NCBI RefSeq assembly: GCF_040676675.1
Contig: NZ_JBFAPK010000006.1
Span: 124,001-188,000 of the forward strand
Direction of reading: 5' to 3'
DNA: 64,000 nt
From: JBFAPK01 sp040676675
Lineage (GTDB): Bacteria > Actinomycetota > Actinomycetes > Mycobacteriales > Micromonosporaceae
Of this stretch, positions 55,923 to 63,984 are shown piece after piece. The notes below the pieces were generated by a model. That model was given only the letters and a program-made list of their open reading frames with translations. It searched no databases and had not been told where the DNA came from. The position numbers and the translations under genes are program-made. Within the stretch, counting starts at the first letter, position 1. The number at the start of each line of letters is the position of its first letter.

Positions 55923-56729
55923 ATGCCCCGAAGCCCGCTCGCCCGCGCCCTGGTGGCGCTGGCCGCCACCGTCACCGCCGCGACCGCCGGCGTGCTCGCC
56001 CCCGCCGTCGCGCAGGCCGCGCCGCGCGCCGCCGTCAACTACGTCGCCCTCGGCGACTCCTACTCCTCCGGCGTCGGCGCCGGCTCGTACGACCTCTCGA
56101 CCTGCCTGCGCAGCTCGCGGTCGTACGCCTCGCTCTGGGCCGCCGGGCACGCGGTGACCAGCTTCCGGTTCCCCGCCTGCGGCGGCGCCGTCACCGCCGA
56201 CGTCCGCGACGGGCAGGTCTCGTCCCTGGACGCCGGCACCACCCTGGCCACCATCACCATCGGCGGCAACGACGCCGGCTTCGCCTACGTCGTGAGCAGC
56301 TGCCGGTTCGGCAGCGACGCCGACTGCACCGCCGCCGTCGACCAGGCCCGCACCTTCGCCACCACCGAGCTGCCCGGCCGGCTCGACCAGACGTACGCGG
56401 CGATCCGCGACCGGGCCCCGAACGCCCGGCTGGTCGTGCTCGGCTACCCGCGCCTGTTCGAGCTGGGCTCGTGCGGGCTCTTCGGCATGAGCACCTACAA
56501 GCGGACCATCCTCAACCAGGCGGCCGACGTGCTCCACTCGGTCATCTCGGCCCGGGCCGGCGCCGCCGGCGCGACCTACGTGGACGTACGGGGCCGGTTC
56601 GCCGGTCACGGCGTCTGCGCGAGCACCCCGTGGATCAAGGACATCACCGGGCTGATCGAGGCGTACCACCCGAACGCCGACGGCTACCGGTACGGCTACC
56701 TCGCCGCGCTCCAGTCGGCCATCGGCTGA
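55923..56729 (+). CDS. Secreted SGNH/GDSL-type esterase or lipase
   Basis: A 268-residue exported hydrolase. Signal peptide LARALVALAATVTAATAGVLAPAVAQAAP. Block I is YVALGDSYSSGVGAG with the nucleophile Ser near 48; the oxyanion Asn is in TIGGNDAGF near 119; the C-terminal IEAYHPNADGYRYGYL carries the catalytic His. Six Cys are present, giving the disulfide pattern of the Streptomyces scabies esterase / S. coelicolor lipase group. The ATG follows GGGAGGTCCGCC. Confidence 0.93.
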   Translation: MPRSPLARALVALAATVTAATAGVLAPAVAQAAPRAAVNYVALGDSYSSGVGAGSYDLSTCLRSSRSYASLWAAGHAVTSFRFPACGGAVTADVRDGQVSSLDAGTTLATITIGGNDAGFAYVVSSCRFGSDADCTAAVDQARTFATTELPGRLDQTYAAIRDRAPNARLVVLGYPRLFELGSCGLFGMSTYKRTILNQAADVLHSVISARAGAAGATYVDVRGRFAGHGVCASTPWIKDITGLIEAYHPNADGYRYGYLAALQSAIG

Positions 56730-56855
56730 GTGAATTTCGCGCCGTTCCCGCACCGTCGCCGGTCGCGCCGCGCCGACGTGACCCGGCGGTGCGGGCGGTG
56801 GGAGATTCGGTTAGTGTTCCCCTGACTACGCACGAGGCGACGCGGTGGGGGTGCG

Positions 56856-59468
56856 GTGGGCAGGCTCGCAGCCACCTTCGGGCGGGCGGTCGCGGCGCAC
56901 CGGGAAGCCCTGGCACAGCTGGCCGCGGCGCGGGCGGCCCTCGGCGGTCCCGGCGGCGACGCCCCGGACCGGTCCGGACCGGTCCCCGCGCCGGGCGCCA
57001 GCCGGGACACCGTGCTCCGGCTGCGCCGGCTCGGCGCCGCGCTCGCCACCGGCTGGCTCGGCGGCGACGGCAGCGCCGACACCGAGCCCGACCGTCCACT
57101 CGGGACCGAACCGGTGCGCGGGCGCCGCGCGGTCCGCATCGGGCTCGCCGGCACCACCGAGGGCCCGTTTCCGGCGCTGGTGCCGCTCGCCGGTGGGGCG
57201 CACCTCGCGATCGACACCGACGCCCGCGACCCGCGCGTCGCCGGGCTGCTGCGCCGGCTCACGGTCCGCCTGCTCGCCGCCGCGCCCGCCGGCACGCTGC
57301 GGGTGCAGCCGCTGGACCCGGTGGCGCTGGGCGGCACGTTCCTGCCGCTGCGCCCGCTGATCGCCGCCGGCGTGGTCGCCGAGCCGGCCAGCTCCGACGA
57401 GGAGATCGGCGCGGCGCTCGGCGCGGCCGAGGAACACGCCCGCGCCGCCCAGGAGGCGGGCGGCGAACCGGCCGAACTGCTCCTGCTCGTCGCCGCCGCC
57501 CCGCCGGCCGGGCGCGACCTGGCCCGGCTCGCCGCGCTGACCCACGCCGGACCGGCGGCCGGGATCTGCGTGGTCGTCGCCGGCTACCCGCCGGCCGGCC
57601 CGCCCGCGCCGCCGCCGCTGGGTGCCGCCACGCAGCTGCGGCTCGACCCCGCGTACGCCTGGCTCGGCGACCCGCCCGGCGACACGTACGGCGACGACGG
57701 CGGCGGGCTGGCCGCCCCCGTACGGCTGGACGGCGAGCCGGCCGACGAACTGGTCCGCCGGCTCGCCGCCGAACTGGGCGAGAGCGCCCGCCGGGCCGCC
57801 GCGCTGGCCTTCGCCGACCTGCTGCCGGCGACCCGCTGGACCGAGTCCTCCGTGGACGGTCTGCGTACCGTGGTCGGCCGCGCCGGCCGGGAGAGCCTCG
57901 CCCTCGCCTTCGACGACGCCACCCCGCACTGGCTGGTCGGCGGTCGCACCGGCGCCGGCAAGACGGTCTTCCTGCTGGACGTCCTCTACGGACTCGCCGC
58001 CCGGTACTCGCCCGACGAACTGGCCCTCTACCTGCTCGACTTCAAGGAGGGCGTGAGCTTCACAGAGTTCGTACCGACCGGCCGCGACCCGTCCTGGATC
58101 CCGCACGCCCGCGCCGTCGGCATCGAGTCCGACCGGGAGTACGGCGTCGCCGTGCTGCGCGAACTGCGCCGGGAGCTGAACCGCCGGGCCGCCGCGCTGA
58201 AGCGGGCCGGCGTGACCAAGCTGGCCGACCTGCGCCGCGGCGGCCACGACACCGCGCTGCCCCGCGTCGTCGCCGTGATCGACGAGTTCCACGTGCTCTT
58301 CACCGGCAACGACGCCGTCGCCCGGGAGGCGGCGACCCTGCTGGAGGAGCTGGCCCGCAAGGGCCGCTCGTACGGCATCCACCTGGTGCTGGCCAGCCAG
58401 AGCATGTCCGGCATCGAGGCGCTCTACGGTAAGACCGACTCCATCTTCGGCCAGTTCCCGCTCCGGGTGGCGCTGCCCGGCGGCAACGGCGTGCTCGACA
58501 AGCTCAACGAGGCCGCCGGCGCGCTGCCGCTCGGCTCCGCCATCGTGAACCCCTCGGCCGGCCTGGCCGGCGCGAACACGGTCATCCGCTTCCCCGACGC
58601 GCACGCCGACGGCGGCCGGGTCGGCGAGCTGCGCCACGAGCTGTGGCAGGCGCGGGTGCCGGGCTCGCGCCCACCGGCGATCTTCAAGGGGTACGAGTCG
58701 ACGCACGTCGAGTCGGACCCCACGTACGCGGGGCTGCGGCCCGGCGGCCGGCGCCCGCTGGCGCTCGTCGGCCGGGTCGTCGACGTGCACCTCTCCACCG
58801 CCTACTTCCCGCTCGACGCCACCCCCGGCCGGCACCTGGCCGTCGTCGGTACCGGCCCGGCCGGCGCCGACGTGCTCCAGGCGGCGGCGCTGGGCCTCGG
58901 CCGCCAGCACGAGCCGGGCACCGCCTCGTTCCTGCTCGCCCCGCTGGTCGCGGGCGCCGACGAGGTCGCCGAGGAGACCGCCGCCGCGCTCGCGCGCGCG
59001 GGACACCCGGTGGTCCAGCTCGACGCGGCGGGGCTGCGCCAGCGGCTCGGCGAGTACGCCGCCGCGCCCGGAGCGCCGGGGTCCGGCCGGACGTACCTGG
59101 TGGTCTTCGGCATGGACGGCGCGGCGGCGACGCTCGGACTCTCCGACCCGACGACCTTCAAGTCCGGGCTGGACGACCTGCGCGCGGTGCTGCGGCAGGG
59201 GCCCGGCTACGGGGTGCACCTGCTCGGCTGGTGGCGCGGGCTGCGCCGGCTCGCCGACGACCTCGGCGGCTCGCACAACCGGGACGACATGGCCTGCCTG
59301 GTGGCGCTCAACGTGCCCGGCAACGAACTGGGCATGTACCTCGGCGGGCCCGACCTGGCCTACACGCCGCGCGCCAACCGGGCCCTGCTGATCGACCGGC
59401 ACGACCAGCGCAACCAGCTGATCGTCCCGTACCTGCGGCCCGGCCGAGAGCTGGACGAGGGATACTGA
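56856..59468 (+). CDS. FtsK/SpoIIIE-type ATPase
   Basis: An 870-residue protein without membrane helices. N-terminal coil (RAVAAHREALAQLAAARAALG); a region at ~90-310 with a degenerate nucleotide-binding-like fold; then an FtsK/SpoIIIE motor with Walker A GGRTGAGKT near 362 and Walker B VVAVIDEFHVLF near 474. KGRSYGIHLVLASQSMSGIEALYGKTDSIFGQFPLRVAL is the sensor region. A third domain begins LAVVGTGPAGADVLQAAALG, a P-loop without GKT/S. This tandem layout recalls EccC of type VII secretion. The GTG at 56856 is the first good start. One base separates it from the next gene. Confidence 0.88.
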   Translation: MGRLAATFGRAVAAHREALAQLAAARAALGGPGGDAPDRSGPVPAPGASRDTVLRLRRLGAALATGWLGGDGSADTEPDRPLGTEPVRGRRAVRIGLAGTTEGPFPALVPLAGGAHLAIDTDARDPRVAGLLRRLTVRLLAAAPAGTLRVQPLDPVALGGTFLPLRPLIAAGVVAEPASSDEEIGAALGAAEEHARAAQEAGGEPAELLLLVAAAPPAGRDLARLAALTHAGPAAGICVVVAGYPPAGPPAPPPLGAATQLRLDPAYAWLGDPPGDTYGDDGGGLAAPVRLDGEPADELVRRLAAELGESARRAAALAFADLLPATRWTESSVDGLRTVVGRAGRESLALAFDDATPHWLVGGRTGAGKTVFLLDVLYGLAARYSPDELALYLLDFKEGVSFTEFVPTGRDPSWIPHARAVGIESDREYGVAVLRELRRELNRRAAALKRAGVTKLADLRRGGHDTALPRVVAVIDEFHVLFTGNDAVAREAATLLEELARKGRSYGIHLVLASQSMSGIEALYGKTDSIFGQFPLRVALPGGNGVLDKLNEAAGALPLGSAIVNPSAGLAGANTVIRFPDAHADGGRVGELRHELWQARVPGSRPPAIFKGYESTHVESDPTYAGLRPGGRRPLALVGRVVDVHLSTAYFPLDATPGRHLAVVGTGPAGADVLQAAALGLGRQHEPGTASFLLAPLVAGADEVAEETAAALARAGHPVVQLDAAGLRQRLGEYAAAPGAPGSGRTYLVVFGMDGAAATLGLSDPTTFKSGLDDLRAVLRQGPGYGVHLLGWWRGLRRLADDLGGSHNRDDMACLVALNVPGNELGMYLGGPDLAYTPRANRALLIDRHDQRNQLIVPYLRPGRELDEGY

Positions 59469-59469
59469 C

Positions 59470-60513
59470 GTGGCGAGCTTCGACGAGTACGCGGCCCTGG
59501 CCCGCCAGCTGCACGAACTGCAACGACACCAGGAGCGCAGCGCCGCCGAGACGGAACGCCGCCAGGGCGCCCTGACCGCCGCGGCCGACCAGCTCGGCCA
59601 GCGGCTCGCCGCCCAGCAGCAGCGGCTGCACCAGCTCGCCCAGGCGCTCGGCGAACCGCCACCGCCCCCGGTCACCGCGCCCCCGGTCCCGCCCCGTCCC
59701 GCGCCGCCCGTGCCGGGTCCACCGGGCGGTGCCGCCGAGCTGCCGGCCGCCCCGGCCCAGCCCGAGCTGCCCGCCGGCCCGCCGCGCCTGGCGCTGCCCG
59801 CCGGGCCGGCTCCCGGCGCCGGTGCCACGCCGTGGGCCGGCCCGGTCTCCGGCGGCTGGCCCGCCCCGGACGGTCCCGCCCACCGCGTCGGCGGCCCGGG
59901 TACGCCGCCAGCTGGTTCTCGCGCCGCCGGTCCCGCTGGCGGTGCCGGCGGTCCTGCCGGCCCTGGCCCTGCCGGTCCTCTTGGTGGCGGTGCGCCCGTG
60001 CCGCCGCCGGGTGCCCCCGCGCCGCGACCGCCCAGCGAGCCGGCCTCGGCGCACCCGGTCTCGCCCCCGCCTCCCGTCTCCGCGCCGCCGTCACCCCCGC
60101 TTGATCCGGCGTACGCGTTGGAGCTGGCCCGGCGGGCGGCCGACGCGGCCGACGAGGCGGCGCTGCGGGCCGAGTCGATGGCCCAGCAGCCGCCGCTGCT
60201 GCCCGGCTGGTCGCCGCTGGCGCGGGCGCTCGCGGTCTACGGCGCGGGCGCGTTCGTCGCGATCGTGCTGGAGTACGTGCTGGTGGCCGGCTGGGGACTC
60301 GACGTCGTCGACCCGTTCACGGTCTTCGCCTGGACCTGCGGCGGGCTGCCGGCGATGGCCTTTTTTGCGGCGTACCTGGTGCTCACCGTCTGGGGCAAGC
60401 CCCGAATCCTGAACGGCAAGCCCCATCATTACGCCCGGCTCGGCTTCATCCTGTGCTTCGCGGCGATGCCGCTGTCGTACTGCGGCTTCGCTCTGCTCCC
60501 CGGCATCGGCTGA
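59470..60513 (+). CDS. Coiled-coil, proline-rich membrane protein
   Basis: A 347-residue protein immediately after the FtsK-like ATPase. Residues 1-62 form a predicted coiled coil (FDEYAALARQLHELQRHQERSAAETERRQ). Residues ~63-215 are Pro/Gly/Ala-rich and unstructured. A second short coil (ALELARRAADAADEAALRAESMA) precedes three membrane helices (LARALAVYGAGAFVAIVLEYVLVAG, CGGLPAMAFFAAYLVLTVWG and LGFILCFAAMPLSYCGFALL). No family is recognised. It is a plausible membrane anchor for the ATPase, inferred from gene order. Confidence 0.8.
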   Translation: MASFDEYAALARQLHELQRHQERSAAETERRQGALTAAADQLGQRLAAQQQRLHQLAQALGEPPPPPVTAPPVPPRPAPPVPGPPGGAAELPAAPAQPELPAGPPRLALPAGPAPGAGATPWAGPVSGGWPAPDGPAHRVGGPGTPPAGSRAAGPAGGAGGPAGPGPAGPLGGGAPVPPPGAPAPRPPSEPASAHPVSPPPPVSAPPSPPLDPAYALELARRAADAADEAALRAESMAQQPPLLPGWSPLARALAVYGAGAFVAIVLEYVLVAGWGLDVVDPFTVFAWTCGGLPAMAFFAAYLVLTVWGKPRILNGKPHHYARLGFILCFAAMPLSYCGFALLPGIG

Positions 60514-60547
60514 CTCCGGGGACGGAGGTGTTGGATGGTGACTACTT

Positions 60548-60934
60548 ATGATCGAATTTCGCGTTCCAGCCTTCCGGGTAGATGGCGAAATGATTTCGCT
60601 GTCGGATGTCTTGCGGGAGGTTCGGCTGCAGGGATGGTCGTGGCGTCTTCTAAATTTCGAGGGAACGTCCAAACTGGAGTCGAATCTCAATGTGCTGGAG
60701 TTGGAGGAAAGTATCCGTTCCTGCGTGGCAGGAGTAAGTTACTCGTGGGAGAACCTACTCCGATTCTCGGACGATGTGGACCAGCCGATTGATGTAAGTC
60801 TGGTGGCATTCGATAAGGTTGATAGGTGTGTGCTGGTGATCGAGGTCAGGGATAGTACTTACTGGCGCATACTCTCCGATCAGTCGGATGTAAATTCCGT
60901 GGAAGCCGCAATCAGGATTTCCCGATTGGTGTAG
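60548..60934 (+). CDS. Small low-GC protein of unknown function
   Basis: A 128-residue acidic protein beginning MIEFRVPAFRVDGEMISLSDVLREVRLQGWSW and containing VSLVAFDKVDRCVLVIEVRDSTYW. Base composition falls to roughly half GC here, with many A/T-ending codons, against about three-quarters GC in the flanking genes. This indicates recent acquisition. There is no signal peptide or membrane helix. Size, acidity and position after a secretion-like ATPase resemble immunity proteins of toxin systems, but no toxin is next to it and no family was recognised. Confidence 0.6.
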   Translation: MIEFRVPAFRVDGEMISLSDVLREVRLQGWSWRLLNFEGTSKLESNLNVLELEESIRSCVAGVSYSWENLLRFSDDVDQPIDVSLVAFDKVDRCVLVIEVRDSTYWRILSDQSDVNSVEAAIRISRLV

Positions 60935-60995
60935 CAAACGTGCCCATAGTTGGGGCGTGGGTGGAGTTGGGTTTTCGGGGCCCGAGCGGGTTTAG

Positions 60996-61466
60996 GTGGT
61001 GCAAGTGAGGGTGGGTCGGAAGTTGGGCTCGGTTCCGATTGTCGTGTTGCTGTCTGTCGTTTCGCTGTCATCTGTGTCGTGCGGCCTGGTTGGAGCGGTG
61101 GCTGAGTGCGCGCCTGGCCGACCGGATCGAATCGCGGCGATGGATCTGATGGGCGGTTATAGCGGCCATGGAGCTGGAACTCTCACCTTGGAGCCCGATG
61201 GCACCTTTACGGCCCTCGGGCTTGATGATGGCCTCGCGGCGGGGCAGTCAGGCGGCGGAACGTGGACCCTAGAGAAGGGGACAACTTCACAAAGTGACAT
61301 CAGTCTGCCTTTCCTCGATGCCGGTCTGGGTGTCCATCGCTGGGATTTGATCGATGTCGCTGGCGCGACAGGCCGTCCCTGGTTGTGGTACTTCCACGGC
61401 GATCAAGATGATTGCAATATTCGATCCCTGAAGCGGAGCGGTGGTGGGTATGATCAGCCCACATGA
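60996..61466 (+). CDS. Putative small lipoprotein
   Basis: A 156-residue protein with a basic start (VRVGRKLG), hydrophobic stretch (VPIVVLLSVVSLSSVSC) and a lipobox-like SVSC, suggesting lipoprotein processing by Lgt and Lsp. The -3 residue is Ser rather than Leu, so this is tentative. The mature part reads as a small beta-rich domain with LMGGYSGHGAGTLTLEPDGTFTALGL and GGGTWTLEKGTTSQSDISL, as in actinobacterial lipoproteins of unknown role. GC content is low at the 5' end and rises along the gene. Its stop is directly followed in the same frame by a regulator remnant. Confidence 0.62.
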   Translation: MVQVRVGRKLGSVPIVVLLSVVSLSSVSCGLVGAVAECAPGRPDRIAAMDLMGGYSGHGAGTLTLEPDGTFTALGLDDGLAAGQSGGGTWTLEKGTTSQSDISLPFLDAGLGVHRWDLIDVAGATGRPWLWYFHGDQDDCNIRSLKRSGGGYDQPT

Positions 61467-61880
61467 TTCACTCGGAACCGCGCGGGCGAGCCGGCCGGCG
61501 CCCTCGGCGGCGACCACGATCACTACTGGACGAGTTTCGGCCCCACGAACCTGCTGCTGCACCGGGTCGGCGCCGCCGTCGCGCTCGGCGACGGCGGGCA
61601 GGCCCTCGACATCCAGCGTCTCATCGACCCGTCGGCCCTCGGCCGGCTTGTACCGGAACGCCGGGCGCAGCATCTGCTCGACCTGGCCCGCGCGCACGCC
61701 CAGGCCGGGGATCTCACCGCCGCCGCCGAGGCGCTGTTGGACGCCGAACGCCTCGCCCCGGACGAGATCCGCCACCGTCCCGCCGCCCGGCAGGCCATGC
61801 GCGACATCCTCGAACGTGTCCGGCGCGCCCCCGCCGCCCCCGTCACCCAGCTGGCCAAACGCATGGGACTCACCGGCTGA
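61467..61880 (+). pseudogene. C-terminal remnant of a helix-turn-helix/TPR regulator
   Basis: The frame after the lipoprotein stop is open to a TGA at 61878-61880 and has no start codon. It reads DHYWTSFGPTNLLLHRVGAAVALGDGG, then ERRAQHLLDLARAHAQAGDLTAAAEALLDAERLAPDEIRHRP and QAMRDILERVRR. This is the usual C-terminal TPR end of XRE-family regulators common in Streptomyces and Micromonospora. The N-terminal HTH and about 250 residues are missing and replaced by the low-GC genes. GC content returns to the window norm at this point. Confidence 0.75.
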
Positions 61881-61962
61881 CTTGATGGGTGTCGGCTGAC
61901 TCCCGGATACGGGAGGGGCTGCCGGATCGTGGACGCGTAGCTCGGTGATCGATGATGGCAGC

Positions 61963-62032
61963 GCGGGCATGACCCACTTCGGATGATCAAGGCTCCGACA
62001 CCCTGGTGATCATCTGAACCGGTCATGCCCGC
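61963..62032. repeat. 70-bp nested inverted repeat
   Basis: GCGGGCATGACC (61963) pairs with GGTCATGCCCGC (to 62032), and inside it ATGATCA (61983-61989) pairs with TGATCAT (62007-62013). The arms are separated by a poorly matched 7-8 nt bulge and a 17-nt loop. It lies 83 bp after the regulator remnant. It may be a terminator for the convergent genes or a small mobile-element relic. Confidence 0.75.
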
Positions 62033-62062
62033 CTCGAATTCAAACTTCGTAGAAGAGCTGCC

Positions 62063-62467
62063 TTACTCCGTAAAATTCCTGAACGGCGAGCAGGGCCCCG
62101 GAGAAGTGTCTTCCGAGCCGTCCACCGAGCACACCCGAATCGCGTAGGTGTTCAGCTCCCAGACATCGTACTGGAACTGGGTGTACGTACCCGCCCCGCT
62201 ACCGTTGTACTTGGTCGCCACCAGAGTCATGTCCACAGGGGAGGCGTAGTGGTACAGATATCCGCGCGCCCCGTGGCCGTCGGCCAGTTTGTCGTAGACG
62301 CGAAAATAATCGCCGTCATCCACGTGCTGCATACTGGCGACCGCGGTCTGGCTGTTCACGAGGGAGACCCACGTGTCAGCGGCGAACGCGGGAGTGGCTG
62401 ATCCCAGCACCGCGATGGTGGGGGCAGCCAGCACGGCCGCAGCACGAACAGCCCAGCTTCTTGACAT
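62063..62467 (-). CDS. Small secreted protein
   Basis: A 134-residue protein with a Sec signal (RSWAVRAAAVLAAPTIAVLGSATPAFAA) cleaved after AFA-A. The mature ~104 residues are beta-rich and aromatic (WVSLVNSQTAVASMQHVDDGDYFRVYD through YTQFQYDVWELNTYAIRVC), with two Cys near the C-terminus. No enzyme motif. GC content is lower than the window average. Unknown function; first of three small secreted genes on this strand. Confidence 0.72.
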   Translation of the reverse strand: MSRSWAVRAAAVLAAPTIAVLGSATPAFAADTWVSLVNSQTAVASMQHVDDGDYFRVYDKLADGHGARGYLYHYASPVDMTLVATKYNGSGAGTYTQFQYDVWELNTYAIRVCSVDGSEDTSPGPCSPFRNFTE

Positions 62468-62674
62468 TGTTGTTCACCTCTCGGACCGACACGCCCCCGC
62501 AGCCGAATGCCTGGATGCTGAGGGGTGAATCTGCATACGCTCAACGACTTTGATGGTGTTCCTGAGTCAACGCCGAGGCGGCCGGCGTCGGACGCGGTCC
62601 GAGCGGAGCCGGGCAGCCTCGACGGAACCTCCGCCGGCCGGTGCGCCCGCCGCACACGGGCGCCCCGGACCTGA

Positions 62675-63106
62675 TCAGGAGGTGGGCACCCAGGTGCTAC
62701 CGCCACTGTCGACCGGGTTACCCGACGAGTAGCGCGCGCCGGTGATGTAGAGGCCCTGGTTTTCCGGGAAGTCCTTGTTGCAGACTCCCCAGTTACCGTT
62801 GCCCAGCTTGTTGACACAGGAACCGGTCCTGCTGAAGCCGTCACCGATCCACTCACCCACCGCGGCGTAGCCGTCGGCGTTGGTGTCCTTCACGTAGACC
62901 AGGTCACCGTAGGGCTGGAAGCAGACCCGGGCGCCGGTGTACGACGTATAGGTGCAGTAGTAGGTGCCGACGGGGCCGCTGGAAGACACGGCGTAGTCGG
63001 TCTCGTCACCGTAGTAGGCCGCATAGGCGGCGGACGGAGCGATGAGGGTAGCCGCCACGCCGGCCGTGGCAGCCAGCGCGAGTAGCCCGCGGCGGGGTTT
63101 ACGCAT
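62675..63106 (-). CDS. Small secreted four-cysteine protein
   Basis: A 143-residue protein starting MRKPRRGLLALAATAGVAATLIAPSAAYAA, a clear signal peptide. The mature part has four Cys in two pairs (YYCTYTSYTGARVCFQPYG and GSCVNKLGNGNWGVCNKD), consistent with two disulfides, and ends GGSTWVPTS. It resembles small extracellular proteins of actinomycetes without assigned activity. The ATG at 63106 follows TGGAGGATCGTGCT; in-frame starts upstream are unlikely. Confidence 0.75.
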   Translation of the reverse strand: MRKPRRGLLALAATAGVAATLIAPSAAYAAYYGDETDYAVSSSGPVGTYYCTYTSYTGARVCFQPYGDLVYVKDTNADGYAAVGEWIGDGFSRTGSCVNKLGNGNWGVCNKDFPENQGLYITGARYSSGNPVDSGGSTWVPTS

Positions 63107-63262
63107 AGCACGATCCTCCATGATTGCTGGTCGAGGCCGCGGGTTCGGCCTCGTCCCGTCGTGTTGATCAGGAATCGTGGTCAATGCGCCCATGGCGTGT
63201 CGAGCCGCTTGAGCAGTCTTGAGTGAATCTTGAACCTCGCCCCCGACCCCGGCCCCCGGCCC

Positions 63263-63326
63263 CGTCGATCTAGGGCAAATCGTCGTGATTGGAGATCAAC
63301 TCACCGGGATTTGCCCTAGATCGACG
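63263..63326. repeat. 64-bp palindromic element, copy B
   Basis: It has the same 19-bp arms as copy A (63263-63281 and 63308-63326) and a 26-nt loop sharing GTGATTGGAG, AACTCAC and most other bases. It lies 11 bp beyond the stop of the secreted-protein gene at 63338. Confidence 0.92.
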
Positions 63327-63337
63327 AGGAGGTGGTG

Positions 63338-63739
63338 CTAGCAGTTGACCGGGCTGGCCGAGAGGGCGGTGAGGCTGCCGTACGTGGCCTGGGCCTTGCA
63401 GTAGCCGCGCTGCTCCGGGTCCGTGAAGTACGCGGTGGCCGCGGTGCCGTCGCTGGCCTGCTGGAGGGCGTACAGCGCGTCGGGCTCCGGCGAGTAGGTG
63501 CCGGTCGGCGAGTCGGCCCGGAGGAGCGTGATGCCGATGGGCCCGCTGCACCCGCCACTCAGCCGCGCGAACGCGGTCTGCATCCCGATCGAGTAGTACA
63601 GGTTGGTGACGGTGAGCGTGCACGCCGCGGCCGGCGTGCTCGGGGCGGACGTGCTCGGGGCGGCCAGGACCGGGCTCGCGGCACCGGCGACCAGGCCACC
63701 GGCGAGGACGGCGCCGCTGATCAGGCTACGGATACGCAA
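63338..63739 (-). CDS. Small secreted protein with four cysteines
   Basis: A 133-residue protein with a TTG start (63739) behind GAGGGGGTATACC. The signal peptide is RSLISGAVLAGGLVAGAASPVLAAP. The mature ~105 residues contain CTLTVTNLYYSIGMQTAFARLSGGC and a C-terminal YCKAQATYGSLTALSASPVNC, so four Cys in all. No domain is recognised. Longer in-frame starts would add a leader with no homology-like pattern. Confidence 0.72.
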   Translation of the reverse strand: MRIRSLISGAVLAGGLVAGAASPVLAAPSTSAPSTPAAACTLTVTNLYYSIGMQTAFARLSGGCSGPIGITLLRADSPTGTYSPEPDALYALQQASDGTAATAYFTDPEQRGYCKAQATYGSLTALSASPVNC

Positions 63740-63984
63740 GGTATACCCCCTCAGATCTGTAGGGAACTTGCACTTGCCGTAAGTATCTTGGCAAAAATCT
63801 GCAAAGGCCGCGACCCCCGCGCGCGTGTCCGGTGCGCGCCATCCGCGCCCTGGACGCGTTTGCGCACCCCTCGCGGCCGGTCGGTTCCCGGACCACGTCG
63901 CCGGCCGGCGCGGTGTTACGGTCGCCGCCACCCGTACGGCGAGTAGCCGCCCCGCCGCGCTCGCCCCTGCCCCGGGGAGCCGCC
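63740..63984. other. Divergent intergenic region at the window end
   Basis: The first ~60 bp are AT-richer and hold GGCAAG/TGCAAG-type repeats on the minus strand, probably promoter or operator sequence of the secreted-protein gene. The rest is GC-rich with no recognised feature. Confidence 0.35.

Noticed and set aside
56826..59828. A 1,000-codon antisense frame over the FtsK-like gene
   Set aside because: The sequence is low-complexity Arg/Ala/Gly/Val with no motif, whereas the plus strand has clear Walker motifs.
60535..60792. Alternative 85-codon frame in the low-GC region
   Set aside because: The overlapping frame from 60548 is longer and reads as a balanced globular protein with hydrophobic core segments; this one does not.
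60548..60934. Immunity protein of a polymorphic toxin system
   Set aside because: No toxin gene or toxin C-terminal domain lies next to it and no immunity family was recognised; kept only as an unknown protein.
61441..61899. Two ATG-initiated frames over the regulator remnant
   Set aside because: Both give Arg/Ser/Pro-rich shadow sequence. Only the startless third frame shows the recognisable TPR-regulator C-terminus.
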